From positions 62,001 to 126,000 of the forward strand of contig JAESIW010000010.1 in the NCBI GenBank assembly GCA_016802295.1: a DNA stretch of 64,000 nucleotides, read 5' to 3'. Shown in pieces: positions 40,693 through 53,972 of the stretch (the first letter of the stretch is position 1; each line of letters begins with the position of its first letter). Both the position numbers and the translations under genes were made by a program. This DNA is from Brachionus rotundiformis (lineage: Eukaryota; Rotifera; Eurotatoria; Ploima; Brachionidae). The notes below the pieces were generated by a model that did not search any database, was not told where the DNA came from, and saw nothing but the letters and a program-made list of their open reading frames with translations.

Positions 40693-43600
40693 ATGGCGTC
40701 TAAATCCAAAGGTAAAAGCTTATTATTCGAAGCTTTTGCAAATTCTCCTGAAAAAAACCATGACCAAGTCAATATATTTGAAGTAAAATTTAAAAAAAAT
40801 TTATCTGTTCAAAAAAGTTAAATTGTCTTATTTGCTTAGTATGAAGTGGTCTCTGAATCCCAAAAATTGATACCATCTGAAAAGATAAGCGTTTTTAGAA
40901 ATTTTTTCTCATTAAGTCCAAGATTCACGATAATAGCAATCAACATAACTTTTATCCTTTTTTTAATTATTGTTGGTTACTGGGTATCTCTCGGTATAAG
41001 CGGTGCAAGTAAAATTAATTAAAATACTCAGAGTTAATCAGCTAAGTTTGACTTTGTTTGATAAGTTCCCAAACAGTATGGAGATTTTTGCAATTTGACC
41101 AGCGATTGCTCTCAACAAGACTATTATGTATGTTCGGAAAATACATGCAAATGTCCGACTGGAATGTTTTACAAAACCACTTGTGGTAACCATAATATTT
41201 ATTAACTTAATTAAATAAAAAATTACTTATCTGTTTTATTATATTATAAAATATTAATTAAAATTTTTACCCAAAGTAAAACAATTGGGATATTTATCTT
41301 CTTGTAGTTTTGACATTAAAGATGAATGTGGCTATGGTCTTTACTGCTCACTTGACCAATCGGGTTTAACTAGATGCTTATGCTCAACAGAAAGGTATTG
41401 GGATACAGTGACAGATTACTGTGGTATTTTTTTATTATTAAATAATCTCATAGTAAAATACTTAATATTTCTTGAGTGCCAAAAGCTTAGGAATATTGAG
41501 GATTTTGGTTGGGAAATTTTTTTACATTATTTAAATAAGAGCTACGGATCGCCTATGACCAAACGGGATGTAGCGATACATCTCAATGTCAAATAAACTC
41601 AAATCTTGTATGTCAAGCGTCCAAGTGCACTTGTGTATATCCAAACTATTGGAACGGAACATATTGTAATTTAAAAAGCTCATATTTGGAAACTTGTTCA
41701 ATAGAATTGGGATGTGATGAAACAAAATTACTAAATTGCACAATAAATGGTGATTATGTGTACAGATGTGACTGTGACTATACCAGATTTTGGTCCACAG
41801 TGCAAAATACATGCACATTAAAATATTTAGACGGAATCAGCTGTAATATAAGTGAAGAGTGCCGAACTGATTTAGGATTACAGTGTAACTCAACCATGAA
41901 ACAATGTCAATGTGATTCAAATTTTTATTGGGACGGATCACTATGCCGTAAAAATTCTATTAATTTATTATACATTTTTACTTTTTTTTTAAAGTAATTA
42001 AAAAAAATAATACTGAAACTTGTTCAGCTACGGTTCCTTGTAATGAAAATCAAGGCTTGGAATGTAATGCTGGAACATGTAGCTGTCCTACTAACTATTT
42101 TCACAATGGTGTTAGATGCCGTACTATTTTTAGATCAAATTACTATAAAAAAGATTTATAATAATTTATTTTAAGAATACTATATTAATACTGGTTTGTT
42201 TTGTGATGCATCATTTATATGTGATTCCACTCTCGGCTTGATCTGTGATCTTACTTTAAATCAGTGCATGTAAATTTAGAGCCAATCTAAATCAAAAATT
42301 TTATTTTAACTATTTGTCAAGATGTCCCACGACACATTTCTGGAATTACACAATTTGTGGTAATTTAATTTTTTACCAAAGAATATGAATTTTGAAAAAA
42401 TCTTTAATTAAGTAACTAAATTTTTGAACGGGTCTTCTTGTATCAATAATATACAATGTGATGAAACTAGATTATTATCTTGCGACTTAACAAATAACCA
42501 GTGTCTGTAAGAAATTAGTTCATTTTTTTAAATAATTTTAATTATTTTCTTTTTTATAATAGTTGTAGCAGTGTTCAATATTGGAACTCTCTAACATGTG
42601 GTAACAAATAGTTAATATAATCAAAAAAATTTTTTTAATCGGATTTTCAAAATTAGTTAATAAATTAACAATTGGCACTTCATGTAGCCAAACATATGAA
42701 TGTCAAGACTATCTTGGATTAATATGCTCAACAACTTGCCAGTAATTTTTAAATATTTTGCATTTTAAAAAGACTAAAGAGTCTTAATTTAAGGTGTCCT
42801 ACTGATTATTATTGGGTTTATTTATTTTTGTAAAATTTTTCTTATCTAATTTAATTTTTTAAAGGATGGTTCAAAGTGCTGTATGGGCTTTCTTGGGTTG
42901 ATTTTTATTTTAATATAATTAAACAATTATTTTAAAGCTCCACAGTTGTCTTTTTTTGAAATTTGTACTAACAGTGGACATGAGCCATGTTTACAGAGTA
43001 AAGATTTATTTTGTTCATCTTCCTATTCACCTTCAAGATGCAGGTAGTAAAAAAAAATTAGAATAAAAAAAAAACCTTATTTTTCCAAAATATTTAAAGA
43101 TGCACAGATATTCAAAAATATTGGAATTCAACCAATTGTGGTAAAAATTAACATTATGAATATTTATAATTTTAACATTGAAGCATTTTTTTCCAGTGCC
43201 CAAACTTTTGCATTCAGAAAATTGTATTTACCAAAGGATTACAAATGACAATAATCAGTGTGCAGATTATCCAAATTATTCACTAATTTGTTTGGCAACT
43301 CCTTATGTAGCTAATTCATGGTCTTGCCAGTAAGAAAAATATTTTAAAATTTATTTCAAAAAAAGCTTTATTATTTAAATAAAGATGTCCAACAAATACG
43401 TATTATGATTCTGGTACGGGAAGTTGTCTAGCTCGAAAAACTTTTAGAGAATCGTGCACTGTGTCAACTGAGTGCGAAGACTACTACGGTCTAATTTGCT
43501 ACTCTAATAGTACTTGTCTTTGTCCATCGACGCAGTATTGGGTAAAAATAATACTAATTTTATTCAAATATTTTTAAATATTAAAATTTGTTGTTTTTAA

Positions 43601-44796
43601 ATAATTTGTTTATTATAAGAATGGTCGTTGCAGTAAGTCCATTTAAAGAATTTAATATGAAAATTATTTTGCAACTATATTTTTAAGCGGAAAAATTAGC
43701 ATACGGAAGTAACTGTACGGCCACATTAGATGGCGCAAACGAACCATGTCAAGTAAGACATCTCTAAGAGTTCTGTCTCAACTTTGATATTTTTTTAAAA
43801 AGGATTATGCCTTTATTTATTGTATTTCATCAGTTTGCGGGTAATAATTTTAATTAGGGGACTTAAATTAAAATAATTTCAATTAAAAGCTGTGTTTCTA
43901 CTCGTTACTATGATACAACTTATTCAGCTTGTTGTAAGTTTATTTTCATTCTAGATATCATGTATATTGATTAATTCTCATATCAAGTACCAAGATCCAG
44001 CCATAATCAACGTTGTGATTACACTGGTCAGTGTATGGCTTCTTCTCGTAAATTTAAAATATTAATTTTTGTGGTTAAATATTGAATTAAAATGATATAA
44101 AGCGTATAGTCTTCAATGTATATCAAATACTTGCCAGTGTGAATATTACAACAGCGCTCCCAATACTGGAAATGAAGTGTAAACACTTCTAAATATTTTT
44201 TTTTATTACAGATTTGAATTTATTATTTAATAGTTATTGGTCGGTAAGTCTTGGTAATTGTGTACTATGTCCTACGGGTTATTCTACCAGATGGGGTTCA
44301 GGTGTTTACAGTAGCCCAAATAAAATTAGCAATAGATGCTATAAAATAGTCAAATCAAATACTAATGATTATGCTTCAGCTCAAGCAGATTGTCAGGCAA
44401 ATTCAGCCAACTTAATTACAATCAGAAATATAATGGAATTAAATATGATCTATACACAATTTTCGCCAGGCAGCTTCGATTTTTTGGTACGATTTTTTTT
44501 AAATTCAAGAAATTGTTATATTTTTAAAAGGTTGGAGCTACTGGAGGATCAAATGTCTTCACTTGGAGTTTCAATAGTCCAAAGCCTGTTCAAAATACAT
44601 TTTATTGCAATGGTAAGAATGAAGAAACACAAAATTAGCTGTAATAAAATTAGCTATTTTTATTTAAAACTTATATATTTTAGGTCAACCAAATAATTGG
44701 GGAGGTAATCAAAATACACTAGTTTTACAAAATGGAAAATGTTTTAATGACCTTGGAAATTCAGCTTCATACAGTTATATCTGCGAAAAAGGTTGA
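40693..44796 (+). CDS. Type II membrane protein with 14 cysteine-rich repeats and C-type lectin domain (paralogue B)
   Basis: 26 exons: 40693-40782, 40840-41008, 41066-41185, 41277-41423, 41540-41947, 41995-42120, 42176-42269, 42322-42359, 42413-42506, 42563-42600, 42657-42741, 42794-42815, 42865-42880, 42938-43043, 43100-43140, 43197-43329, 43385-43541, 43620-43632, 43688-43752, 43803-43840, 43890-43933, 43988-44047, 44103-44178, 44234-44486, 44531-44612, 44684-44796; sum 2628 nt, 875 aa. The cytosolic head and signal anchor (FTIIAINITFILFLIIVGYW) precede repeats as in paralogue A. The last three exons code a C-type lectin domain: NRCYKIVKSNTNDYASAQAD, ANLITIRNIMELNMIYTQF, QPNNWGGNQNTLVLQNGKCF, SYSYICEKG. 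QPN sits at the EPN/QPD sugar-specificity site, but the WND motif reads FND, so Ca2+-dependent binding is uncertain. The gene starts 176 bp after paralogue A. Confidence 0.87.
44234..44796 (+). other. C-type lectin domain exons of paralogue B
   Basis: Three exons (44234-44486, 44531-44612, 44684-44796) carry the domain cysteines (RCYKI, ADCQAN, FYCNG, KCFND, YICEK) and the WGG core strand. The link CVLCPTGY before the domain aligns with CTKCANGL at the very end of paralogue A, which marks where A was truncated or B was extended. Confidence 0.8.
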
Positions 44797-47700
44797 TATT
44801 CAAAATAAAATTCCTTAAATATTTGAATCGTAATTTTAAATAGTAATAATAAAATAATAATAAAATATTGAAAACAAGCAGTTAAAATTTTTAAGATCAT
44901 TTTCTGTTAATTATTAAAATATAAATTAAAAAAAAACACAAATCTTATTAAATAACTTTTGATATTATCACATTGTAATTTGATTAATTATTTAGTCTCA
45001 ATTATTGCAATGAGTTAAAAGATTTTTTTATAAATTCTTACAGAAAAGCATTTTAGTCGTCAAATAAATTCAGTATCTTAAATATTTGAAGATTTTTTCG
45101 AATTTATTCGAGATAAAATCTTTTTTGTTTTTCAATTTAAATATTTTGCTAAAATATTAAACATTAAACTATTTAAACAAATTAAATTATTTATTATTAA
45201 ACAAATAGATATGATTAACTAAAAAGTTTTTTGATGTAAAAGCATTTCCTTGATGACAAATTTTCTTTTGAATTTAAAGTCACTGGAATGACTTTTACTC
45301 GATTTAATGACTTGAAAAACAACTCATGATTATTTAATAAACAGAAAACCAAATATTTCTTATTATCAAAAAAAATACCATAATGTATTGATGTTTAATC
45401 TTGTCTACAAGCAAAAAATATTTTATAACTCTCTATTACTTGACAGCTTTTACAAGTATTTGGCTCAACTTAGCCTTACTAAATGCCGCTCTTGATTAAG
45501 TGAGCAGAATATATGAAAAATTACCAGAATAGAAAAAAGACCTGAGTATCTGCCAGTTTTGAGAGAATTTAAATCCTGAGCTTTTTATTTTTCCCGACTT
45601 CATTTTTCAAGTCAATAAGAACCTAACCAAGTTTTTGGTTAAACAAGTGGTGCATAAATTTGCTCCAATTATTCACAATAGAGTTTTGAATTTCTGTTCT
45701 AAGAGCACAGTCTGAAGCAAGTTCAAAACTCCTGTGGTAAGAAAAGTTTTTACCACAGTAGCTTATATGATATTGATCAAGAGAATGAATTGAAATTTTA
45801 TTAAGTTTCTTCAATTTTATCAGTCTGAAGCCTTTTATCAGACATTCTTTTTTGAAAGGCTTTAGGCTCTAGTGTAAGATAATGAGTTTTCTTTCAATTT
45901 TACAATTTCGCTATATATTTGATTTAATTAATATAAACTAAAGTATGTCTGAACATAATTCAGACAGTGTCAATAATTTCTAGTGCATTTCCGACTTTAA
46001 TGTTTTTTCTGTTTGTTTTTATAAAGGAACCATCGTCGTTTGCTTTTTTTTCTCACGAGAGATTATATTGCATGAATAATTTAGGTAAATTGTATTCGAC
46101 GTCTATGTAAAATTTTGTAGTACTATATTTTGAAATTTCAATCAATCATATTTCTATTAATTTTTAAATTACAAGTGTCTAATGGCCTATTCAATCTAAT
46201 CAAACATATTATTAATTTTACTTAATTTTTTAAAATAATTCACAATCCATTTGAGAATTGGAAATTTTTAAATTGTTAGAAGCACAATAATTTAGGTGGT
46301 GTCTGAAATATCCAATTTAATGATAGGTTAGACTAATTGGTTTATATAATCGCAATTTTTATAAGCTTTTATTTGGTAAATTAACTCTTGAAGAGATTAT
46401 AACTCTGACTAAAGGCTTTGCTGAAAATGAGAAATTATTCCAGCATTTTAATTAACTATAAGTCTTCATTAATCGAAATTTGAAAATCGATAAGTCTAGT
46501 AATCTGAGGCCCAAATATTGAGGCCTTTTGACCCGATCATTTTGGGAATAACGTAAAAATGGGAATAATTAGCCTAATCTTTAATAAATTTGACTCTAAA
46601 ATTTTTTAATTTAACAATTCAGTTTAAGACACTTTCCGAGATAAGTTCAATGTGGCTGAATTTAAATAGACCGCTTCTCACATTACTTGTTAGATCTTAT
46701 CTTGATAAAGATGTTAACTTTACGAACAAAAGAGAGTTGATAAAAGATTTAAGCTTTTTTCAGTAAACTGAGTTGTTAGATGATTGGAGTCACAGCTTCA
46801 AACTAATATAACAAATGGAGATACAATTGTTTAATATCTTTGTTCAAAGAAATAATTAACAGTAAATAAAATTATTAAATTTAAAATCAAAAGATTTATT
46901 GATTTATAAAGTGGCAGCAAATATGAAATAAATTGGCGAAATTAAGAATACATGTTTATTTTATTTGTTATTTTGATAAAAATTAAAAAAAGAATCAAAT
47001 ACTATTGTTCAGTAATTCCTGTTTGTTATTTTTTAAATTTTAATATCGTTTAAATATAATTTTTTTGAATATATTTAGCACATTCTCAGGCCACTCAAAA
47101 TGGATCTGGCCTTTCTTTTCAGCCTGGCGATTGAAGGTTTAAAATAAGATAAAAAATAATGTATGATTAAGACTAAGATTAAATAGACTTAATAGATTTT
47201 TAAGTAAAAAATTAAATTATTTGGATATGTAAAAAATTATAATTTTATGAAATTAATATTTTTATGAAATTTAAAATTTTCATATAACATGATGTATTTC
47301 TTGTTTAATACTGGTTTATTTGTGCAAGAAATACTGGGTTCGGATTTAATAATTTTTTCAAAGTAAAAAATATAAATTAAAGAGATAGGATCAATATTCC
47401 AATCCTGTATGTGATGGCGACATTATTTCATTTTCCTTATACACTCATAGTGGAGCATAGGGTCATTGTATTCATTCGATTTCTTTGTAACTATCTAATA
47501 CTTATGCGGTTGGTTATTTAGTCCCTACGCGCTTGCTTGGTATAAGTTTCTCTTCAGTAAGAAATCCACTTCCTCGACAATGAAATTTAATACAAAAATA
47601 CAAAAATTTTATAACTTTTTTTCAAAATGTCCAAAAATTTTCTGTCAATGAAAAAAAATGAAACGACTTTAGTTTGATCTGCTGCGAAAGCCTGCAAAAT

Positions 47701-48400
47701 ATGTGCAAATTAGTTGCGTTTTATTTTTAATGCTTTTAAATATGGTGCAAATTTGCATAGTCTTTTCCAGTCATGGATAGACAATGAGATTTGAATATTA
47801 AAAAAATATTTTACTTTATAAACTTTTTGGTATTTTTTTATTTCTAGACCCTTATACTTTTAGTGCTTTTTGTACTTTTTGTACTCTTATTGTAATTTTA
47901 ATTTATTGTTGTCTTGTTCTTTTTTTTACTTCCGTTACTATTTGCAATTCGGAGTTAGGTTAATCTTTATTTCAAAAATCTAACGGGGTCCTGCTTTAGG
48001 AATTCGATTTGATGTATATTAGAGAACTATTAGGAAAAATCAATATTTAATTAAAATCTTAGATTTAAAATACCAAAAAGTACAAACAATATTAAATTAT
48101 TAAAAAAATTTGATTGCCTTTGTCTCTCCAGTAGGTAAAACAAAACATTTACAAAATAAGTTTTAGACATTTAGAAAAAAAGTTATAAAATTTTCCTCTT
48201 TTTGAATTTTGTGATCATTTGGTATTAAATGGCAGCTGATTGAACCACTACATCATCGGCACGACATGATAGTTTCACATGTTTGTGGTATAGTAATCCA
48301 ATCTAATAGTAAAATGATTTTATATTATTTACAATTAAAAACCTTCACAAATTATATGGATTTAATTATAAACTTAATGGCATTGACTACCACTCAATGC
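44797..48400. other. Gene desert, left part
   Basis: About 3.6 kb of AT-rich DNA with no supported gene. A 63-codon minus frame at 45623-45814 has some coding character but no family. Near 47060-47130 a minus-strand patch reads AEKKGQIHFEWPENVLNIFK, a possible orphan exon. The 15-bp word GTGGAGCATAGGGTC occurs near 47452 and again near 50157. Confidence 0.45.
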
Positions 48401-49560
48401 TGGGCTTAAAGTATTAAATTCAAATGATTAATTAGGATTTGAGTGAAATCAAAATTTGTGTATTTTATTAATTTTATTAATTTTTTTTTCAAGCCATATG
48501 GACAATTAGTTTAGAATATTAAATGAGATTCGAAAATTCATTAGAATGTGCATATTTTCTCAATTAAGTGAGCTGTCACACAACCATAAATTTATTTGGC
48601 CATTCAATGTCATAAATCAAATGAATGTTTGTCTAAAAACTAATCGATTCTACATTCTATGAATTGTTAATATCATTAGAAAACGGATTTAGAAATTTGT
48701 TTCTACATTCTTAATTTCCTGCACAGTAAGCAATTATTTGTTCGAATAAATGGCCTTGAGAGTAAATATTGATTTTATCGATTCGATGACGAATCGAACA
48801 AAAGTGCTTATGGCACACTTTAATTCAAAAGCCCAGCATGATCACTAATTAACGGAATTGTAAGTTTGGATCCCAATTACGCAACATAGAAATAGGCTCT
48901 ATCTCAATTCAGACGGTCTTGGCATTCAATCACTAATAAGCTGCTTTCTCATCAACAACGAGATACCAAGCTCAGACTTGAGATAGAGAAAATGTTGTTA
49001 AAAGGCTCCCGTTTTAATAGAACACAAGTGAATGATTATTTTATCGCAAAATAGCCGATGCATAAAATTTATCGATTTTTTTTGATTGAAGTGTTCACCA
49101 CATGAATAAACGATCATTTTTCATTAAAAAAGATAATGCGATTGATTATTTTGAGATCAATATTTCAGATTTATTCCGATTTCAAGTGCACTTGGTCACG
49201 AAAAAATTCAGCATGCAGACTTATAATTGGCATCGAGTGTTGTCACGAAGAGCATTTAGCTCGGGCTATAAGGACGCTACATTAAGCTACTCACAGGCGC
49301 ATGTTTTGTATTACGAGACTCGAAAGTGATCGCACATTTAAATGTCAAGTGTGATTTATGGCCGACGCTTGGATAAAATACCATACAGAATTACATGTCA
49401 TTTAAATCAAGTACAAACAAAACCGATTCAAAGGCAACCTTCATTAAAAGCCATTAATAGCGTAAATTGATGCCCAGATATACAGCAATTAATAAAACAT
49501 TAGTAAATGAATGTAATGGCCGTCTATTTTGATTTAATTTGATGAGAATCAATTGTTTGT
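48400..49560. promoter_or_regulatory. Candidate regulatory block in the gene desert
   Basis: Over roughly 1.1 kb the base composition becomes markedly less AT-skewed and more word-rich than the flanks without showing exons. It is dense in words of the homeodomain and related type (TAATTA, ATCGATT, TTAATG, CATTTAAATG). A 75-codon plus-strand frame with a true ATG (49102-49329) lies inside, but it has no recognisable motif. It lies 4.4 kb upstream of TRIM9 and 3.6 kb downstream of paralogue B. Enhancer function is inferred from composition and position only. Confidence 0.35.
48897..48988. repeat. Imperfect inverted repeat with 43-nt loop
   Basis: The left arm 48897-48922 (CTCTATCTCAA...GGTCTTGG) pairs with 48966-48988 (CCAAG...TTGAGATAGAG). 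Both ends of the stem are perfect (11 bp and 5 bp) with mismatches between. It could form a pre-miRNA-sized hairpin, but no mature sequence is recognised. Confidence 0.4.
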
Positions 49561-52500
49561 TTAGATAAATATTTGATAGCCAAATGAACCAAGAGGAAAG
49601 ACGCTGGCTTGTTTAAGTGATCAAAGATTTGTTCAAATTGAGTATGACAAGTTTTGTAAACTAGGAGATATATCTGTTTATTTCATGATTTATTTGTCAA
49701 GAATAAGCAATCTCGGCTTTCCTTCTCTTAGCTAGCTAGCTTTAATCCATGGCATATCAAACGATTGTTATTATTTGCAAAGGATTTATTAGTTTACATT
49801 ATTGTTTGTTCAATATTGCTCAATAGTTTGTCGAAATTCAACCAACTTAAACTAGTATTAGATCAAATAAAATAAACACAATATTAAATTATAAACTCTT
49901 GAGGGAGAATTAGATATTAAATATTAAACAAAAAAAAGCTTAAAAAAGTCTATTGTAATAAGATAAGGCTTTTAATTTGGAGCAATGTCCAAATAAGATT
50001 TTGACAACTAACACGTTTAGTTAATTTATTCAGGCAGGAGATAAAATTCAAGATAAAACTAAAAAGCTAATTAAATATTTCAATTTTAAACTAAAGCTTA
50101 TTCTTTTTTTGTAATAGATAAAAATTCAACTCATTATTCTGTTAGGTCATTTGTTGTGGAGCATAGGGTCTTAATCGCGCATCTCTCAGAGATATTTTAG
50201 TCAAATTTAAGAGAATCCGGTGATCAAAGTATTTCTTCTATTCGAAAAGTAAAATCGGGCTTTTTTTCTGCTATTAAAGACTTTTAAACATTTTTTTTTT
50301 AAAAAATAATTCGTATAAGGAATAATTTTTGATTGAATTAGAAGCAAGTTTTTTCTATCTGAGGAAATACGGTAGTTTGAGGAGAAACCTCAGGTGAGAC
50401 AAAAATGAACCTAGTCCAGTGATTAAAATGTTAATTTACATTAAGCTGGTTAAAAATATCATTTAAATTTTTAAATAAAGATGTGTATTTAATGCTGGGA
50501 TTTGATGGTTGCCCATTTGATTTTTACCGTATTTCATCAAATATGTTCATGATCATGTTCAAAAATTTAAAAAAAAAATATTTTTTTAAAATTTATGCAG
50601 AATCACATTTTCAGTGTTAAGATTATTTTTTTATGGCTGCAAATTTCTGCAAAAATGTTATGCATGCAGAATTATTTGCAATACTTGGTAATGGTTAAAT
50701 ATGTTTTGTTACACATAAAAATTTATCTTTGCATTAAATTTTTCAATTTAAAAAAGTCCAAAAAATCTTTAAAAAATAACTTTGAGCATTATCTTCAATA
50801 TAAGGAGATGATTCGTGATTTTTCTTTTAAACAAGACACATTTTATCAATAAATGATTCAAATTAGAGAATAATTTTTTACTTAAATACAAGCAAATTTC
50901 TGCTTTTTGATGAAACAGGGTAGTTTTTTCCAGAAAGGTCGGGGAGTTAGCCCTACGCACTTGTATAAAAGCCTTAGATGCAATGGTAGCTCTTTCCATC
51001 CGTCAATTCATTTAAACCTTGATAGGAAATCGAGATTCAGCCATCTTTTACTTGACGGATGATCGGACCACCATCTGGATGTTGGCTCATTTAATTAGAA
51101 GAATTTTAAATTTTTGACCAAGTGTTGTTCTAAAATTATTATTAAGTTCAATAAATATATTTTAATGAGAAGATTGTTTTGCCTTGAGGGTATTTAAGCC
51201 TAAAATAAAGAGTTACATAACAATTCTTAACTAAAATTAATAAAATAGTTAATTTAGTGTCTCTAGTGCCAGATGATTTATGTTTTATTCGATTAGGACT
51301 GGAGTCTAGATATTAGAAGTAGCAATTCCAAGGTTTAACATTGGAAAAAGTCAATTAGTTTCGCTTAATTTATATTCAAATTGTTTTTCGAGCTCTAAAA
51401 ATCGATAATTGTTATAAGAATTTTATTACCGAATCAAATGTGAAATATCATACTTAATACTTAAACATATATCCTTTTAATTTCTTAGGCAAAAAACTAG
51501 AACGATATTTGCCATATTCATAATTTAATGCTATATAATTCAATTTCATCTTTATATTAAGATAAGATTATAATCACTCGAAAATTAGTCCATATCACGT
51601 AATATTATTCCAATATTATTTTTATATAGAGTGAATAAAACTCAAGAATTAGTCCAGTTTATAAATTTGAGCCGTCATAATTGAATGAAATACAATTGAG
51701 GATGAAGTATCAGAACGGAAATGCATTACTATAAATTATTTAGTTTCCGGATAGATGAACTTAAATTGGTATGAAAATCCTATCCTAATTAAACTGACAT
51801 TAAAATGGCTAAGGTTATAAAAATTTGAAATAGATAAATATCACTAATCTATAAACAATTCGTGGAATTTTAACAATTAACAATTGTCAATTTTTCTTTT
51901 TTATAACATAATAAATACAGGAAAATCCATAAGAACAATAAAAATAGATTTATTTTAATTATTATTTCTTATTTTTATCCGTAGACCAAAAAAATCAATT
52001 TTTTTTGTTGTTAAATAAAATTGTGAATAGTCTGGCTCTCAGTACGTATCTCAATTTATCATAAACTAGCTACTTGAACAATCTAATTAGTTTCACCTCT
52101 TATCGGGCTCTGTTTTAGATTAAGCAAAAAACGCATTTAGGTGCTTATCTTTTTCATTTAATGCCGAACACAACTCAAGGCTCTATGCAATCTGCTTTAG
52201 TTTATGGCCTAGACTTAACGCTACGATTAAACTAGCCGTTTGATTCAGCCATCGCATATTTTCGTTAACTATTTTTAATCGCTTTTCATTTTATCTTAAT
52301 TCTTAAACGTCTGTAAAATATTCATACTTCGATAGACAGGTAGATTGGTATTAAATTTGTACATAAATTCCATTTTAATCTCAGTATCTAACATTTTTTA
52401 GCTGATTTATCAAAGAATTGTTCAATTCAAGAATATATTTAATTTAAATTTAATTCAGGCATAGATTTAAAATAATTTTTATATTTTTAGAAAAGAAAAG

Positions 52501-53972
52501 TAAAAAGAAAAACTAACAATAATTTTATTTTAGATGGAAAAAAGTTAAATTTAAAAATAAGTCATATTTTGGATATGATTAATAAAATTTTCAGGACTTG
52601 ATACATTAAGAATGCTCTACACCACACTGGTTAGACCTCATTTAGAGTTTGCCTTAATTTAACTATTCTAAATTGTCAATTTTGATAATGGTATAAATTT
52701 TCCTCGAAATTGTAAGAGAAGATGTGAAAATTTTCATGTAACGATATCAGTAGTAGTTTTCTTGATAAGTTTGGCTATGGTTTTAAGTTAAAGTTTATAT
52801 TTTTTAATAAATTTAGGCAAAGATTAGCATATAATCGAAAAGTAAATTTAAGTTTATTGATTAAAGCGATGATGAAGCTAAGAAAGGATGGGATTGTGTG
52901 TCGAGTGCTTTAAAATTTGGATGAAAAAGTTAATTAGACACAAGAGAGGCCTGTTTATGGTCAATAACTTTTAAGAAAACAAAGGATGGATTGTTTAATA
53001 AATAAAAAAATCAATTAAAATTCTCTCATCTCACTGTCATAATGCATAAAATCCTATATTTACACAAATACCATTGATTGAATTGTTTGTTTTTTTGATT
53101 AATTAATAGATCCGATTGTGTTATTTAATCATATTATAATTCGCGTATAAAAAAACTTAATCTGTAACCGTAACCGGGTTATTTCATTAGTTTATTTCCC
53201 ATTTGAATCTTAAAATGAAAAATAGTCATAGCTCTTATTGATTTTTGCGACAAGTAAATTTTTTTCATGCTGATTTTCAGATCTAATTTAATTATCCACC
53301 AGGTGATGCAATTAAAAAAATACTTTCGACGCCAAAATCACTAGGCAAGTAGGCTTTTTTGTAATTCGATCCAATCTTAATCGCTTGTGGAATTTTGTTT
53401 AATATGCAACGGCTTCTCAGAATCATTATGCTGACGGGCAGCTCGTCAGCGATTCCTAGATAATAGTGCTGATAGGCTGCTATTTAATAAGGCTGAAATT
53501 TATTAGAATTATAAATAAAATTCTTTTTGTTTGTGACAATAAAATATAACTTTTTAGCAACATTTTTTCATTTACTTAGAATTTAATTTAGATAGAGCCT
53601 CCTACCGTTCAGCCACTTGATTTAGTTCTTGTTTAAAAAATTTATAGAATTAAGTAAAAAATAGAAATAATTTTGTGTTGAATGGGAAAAAAACACATTC
53701 GACCATCAGAAACTTAATGGTATGCTTTATCAATAGAGACACATGCCTTTCAACAACAAATTTCTAATATTGTTTAGATTTATAATTGCTAGGTTGAACT
53801 CGATTAACTTAGTAACGCTTAAGTGAAAATTTAAAATGAAAAAAAAGCACATCTGGTCAAATAGATAATCAATTAAATTTAGTTTAGCCAGCGTTGCTCA
53901 TCCATTTTAAATTAAACATTTTTACTTTATTTAGATTTTTATATGACAAAGAGATTATAGATTAAAAAAATA
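49561..53972. other. Gene desert, right part, upstream of TRIM9
   Basis: About 4.4 kb without a supported gene. A second less AT-skewed, word-rich patch covers about 52020-52330 and 53100-53480, again with homeodomain-like words. A reverse transcriptase scrap is at 52590-52775. An 85-codon frame at 50595-50852 has AT-driven composition and is not supported. Confidence 0.4.
52590..52775 (+). pseudogene. Reverse transcriptase scrap
   Basis: Reads LDTLRMLYTTLVRPHLEF on the plus strand, then a stop. It corresponds to IDSLRMLYTAVDRPHLEL in the fossil at 27405-28185, and the DNA downstream (ATGTGAAAA...CATG...ACGATATCA) matches that copy too. A short, heavily decayed relative. Confidence 0.6.

Noticed and set aside
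50595..50852. 85-codon plus-strand frame in the gene desert
   Set aside because: Composition is explained by AT richness (Lys, Asn, Phe, Leu, Tyr, Met) and there is no family feature or splice context.
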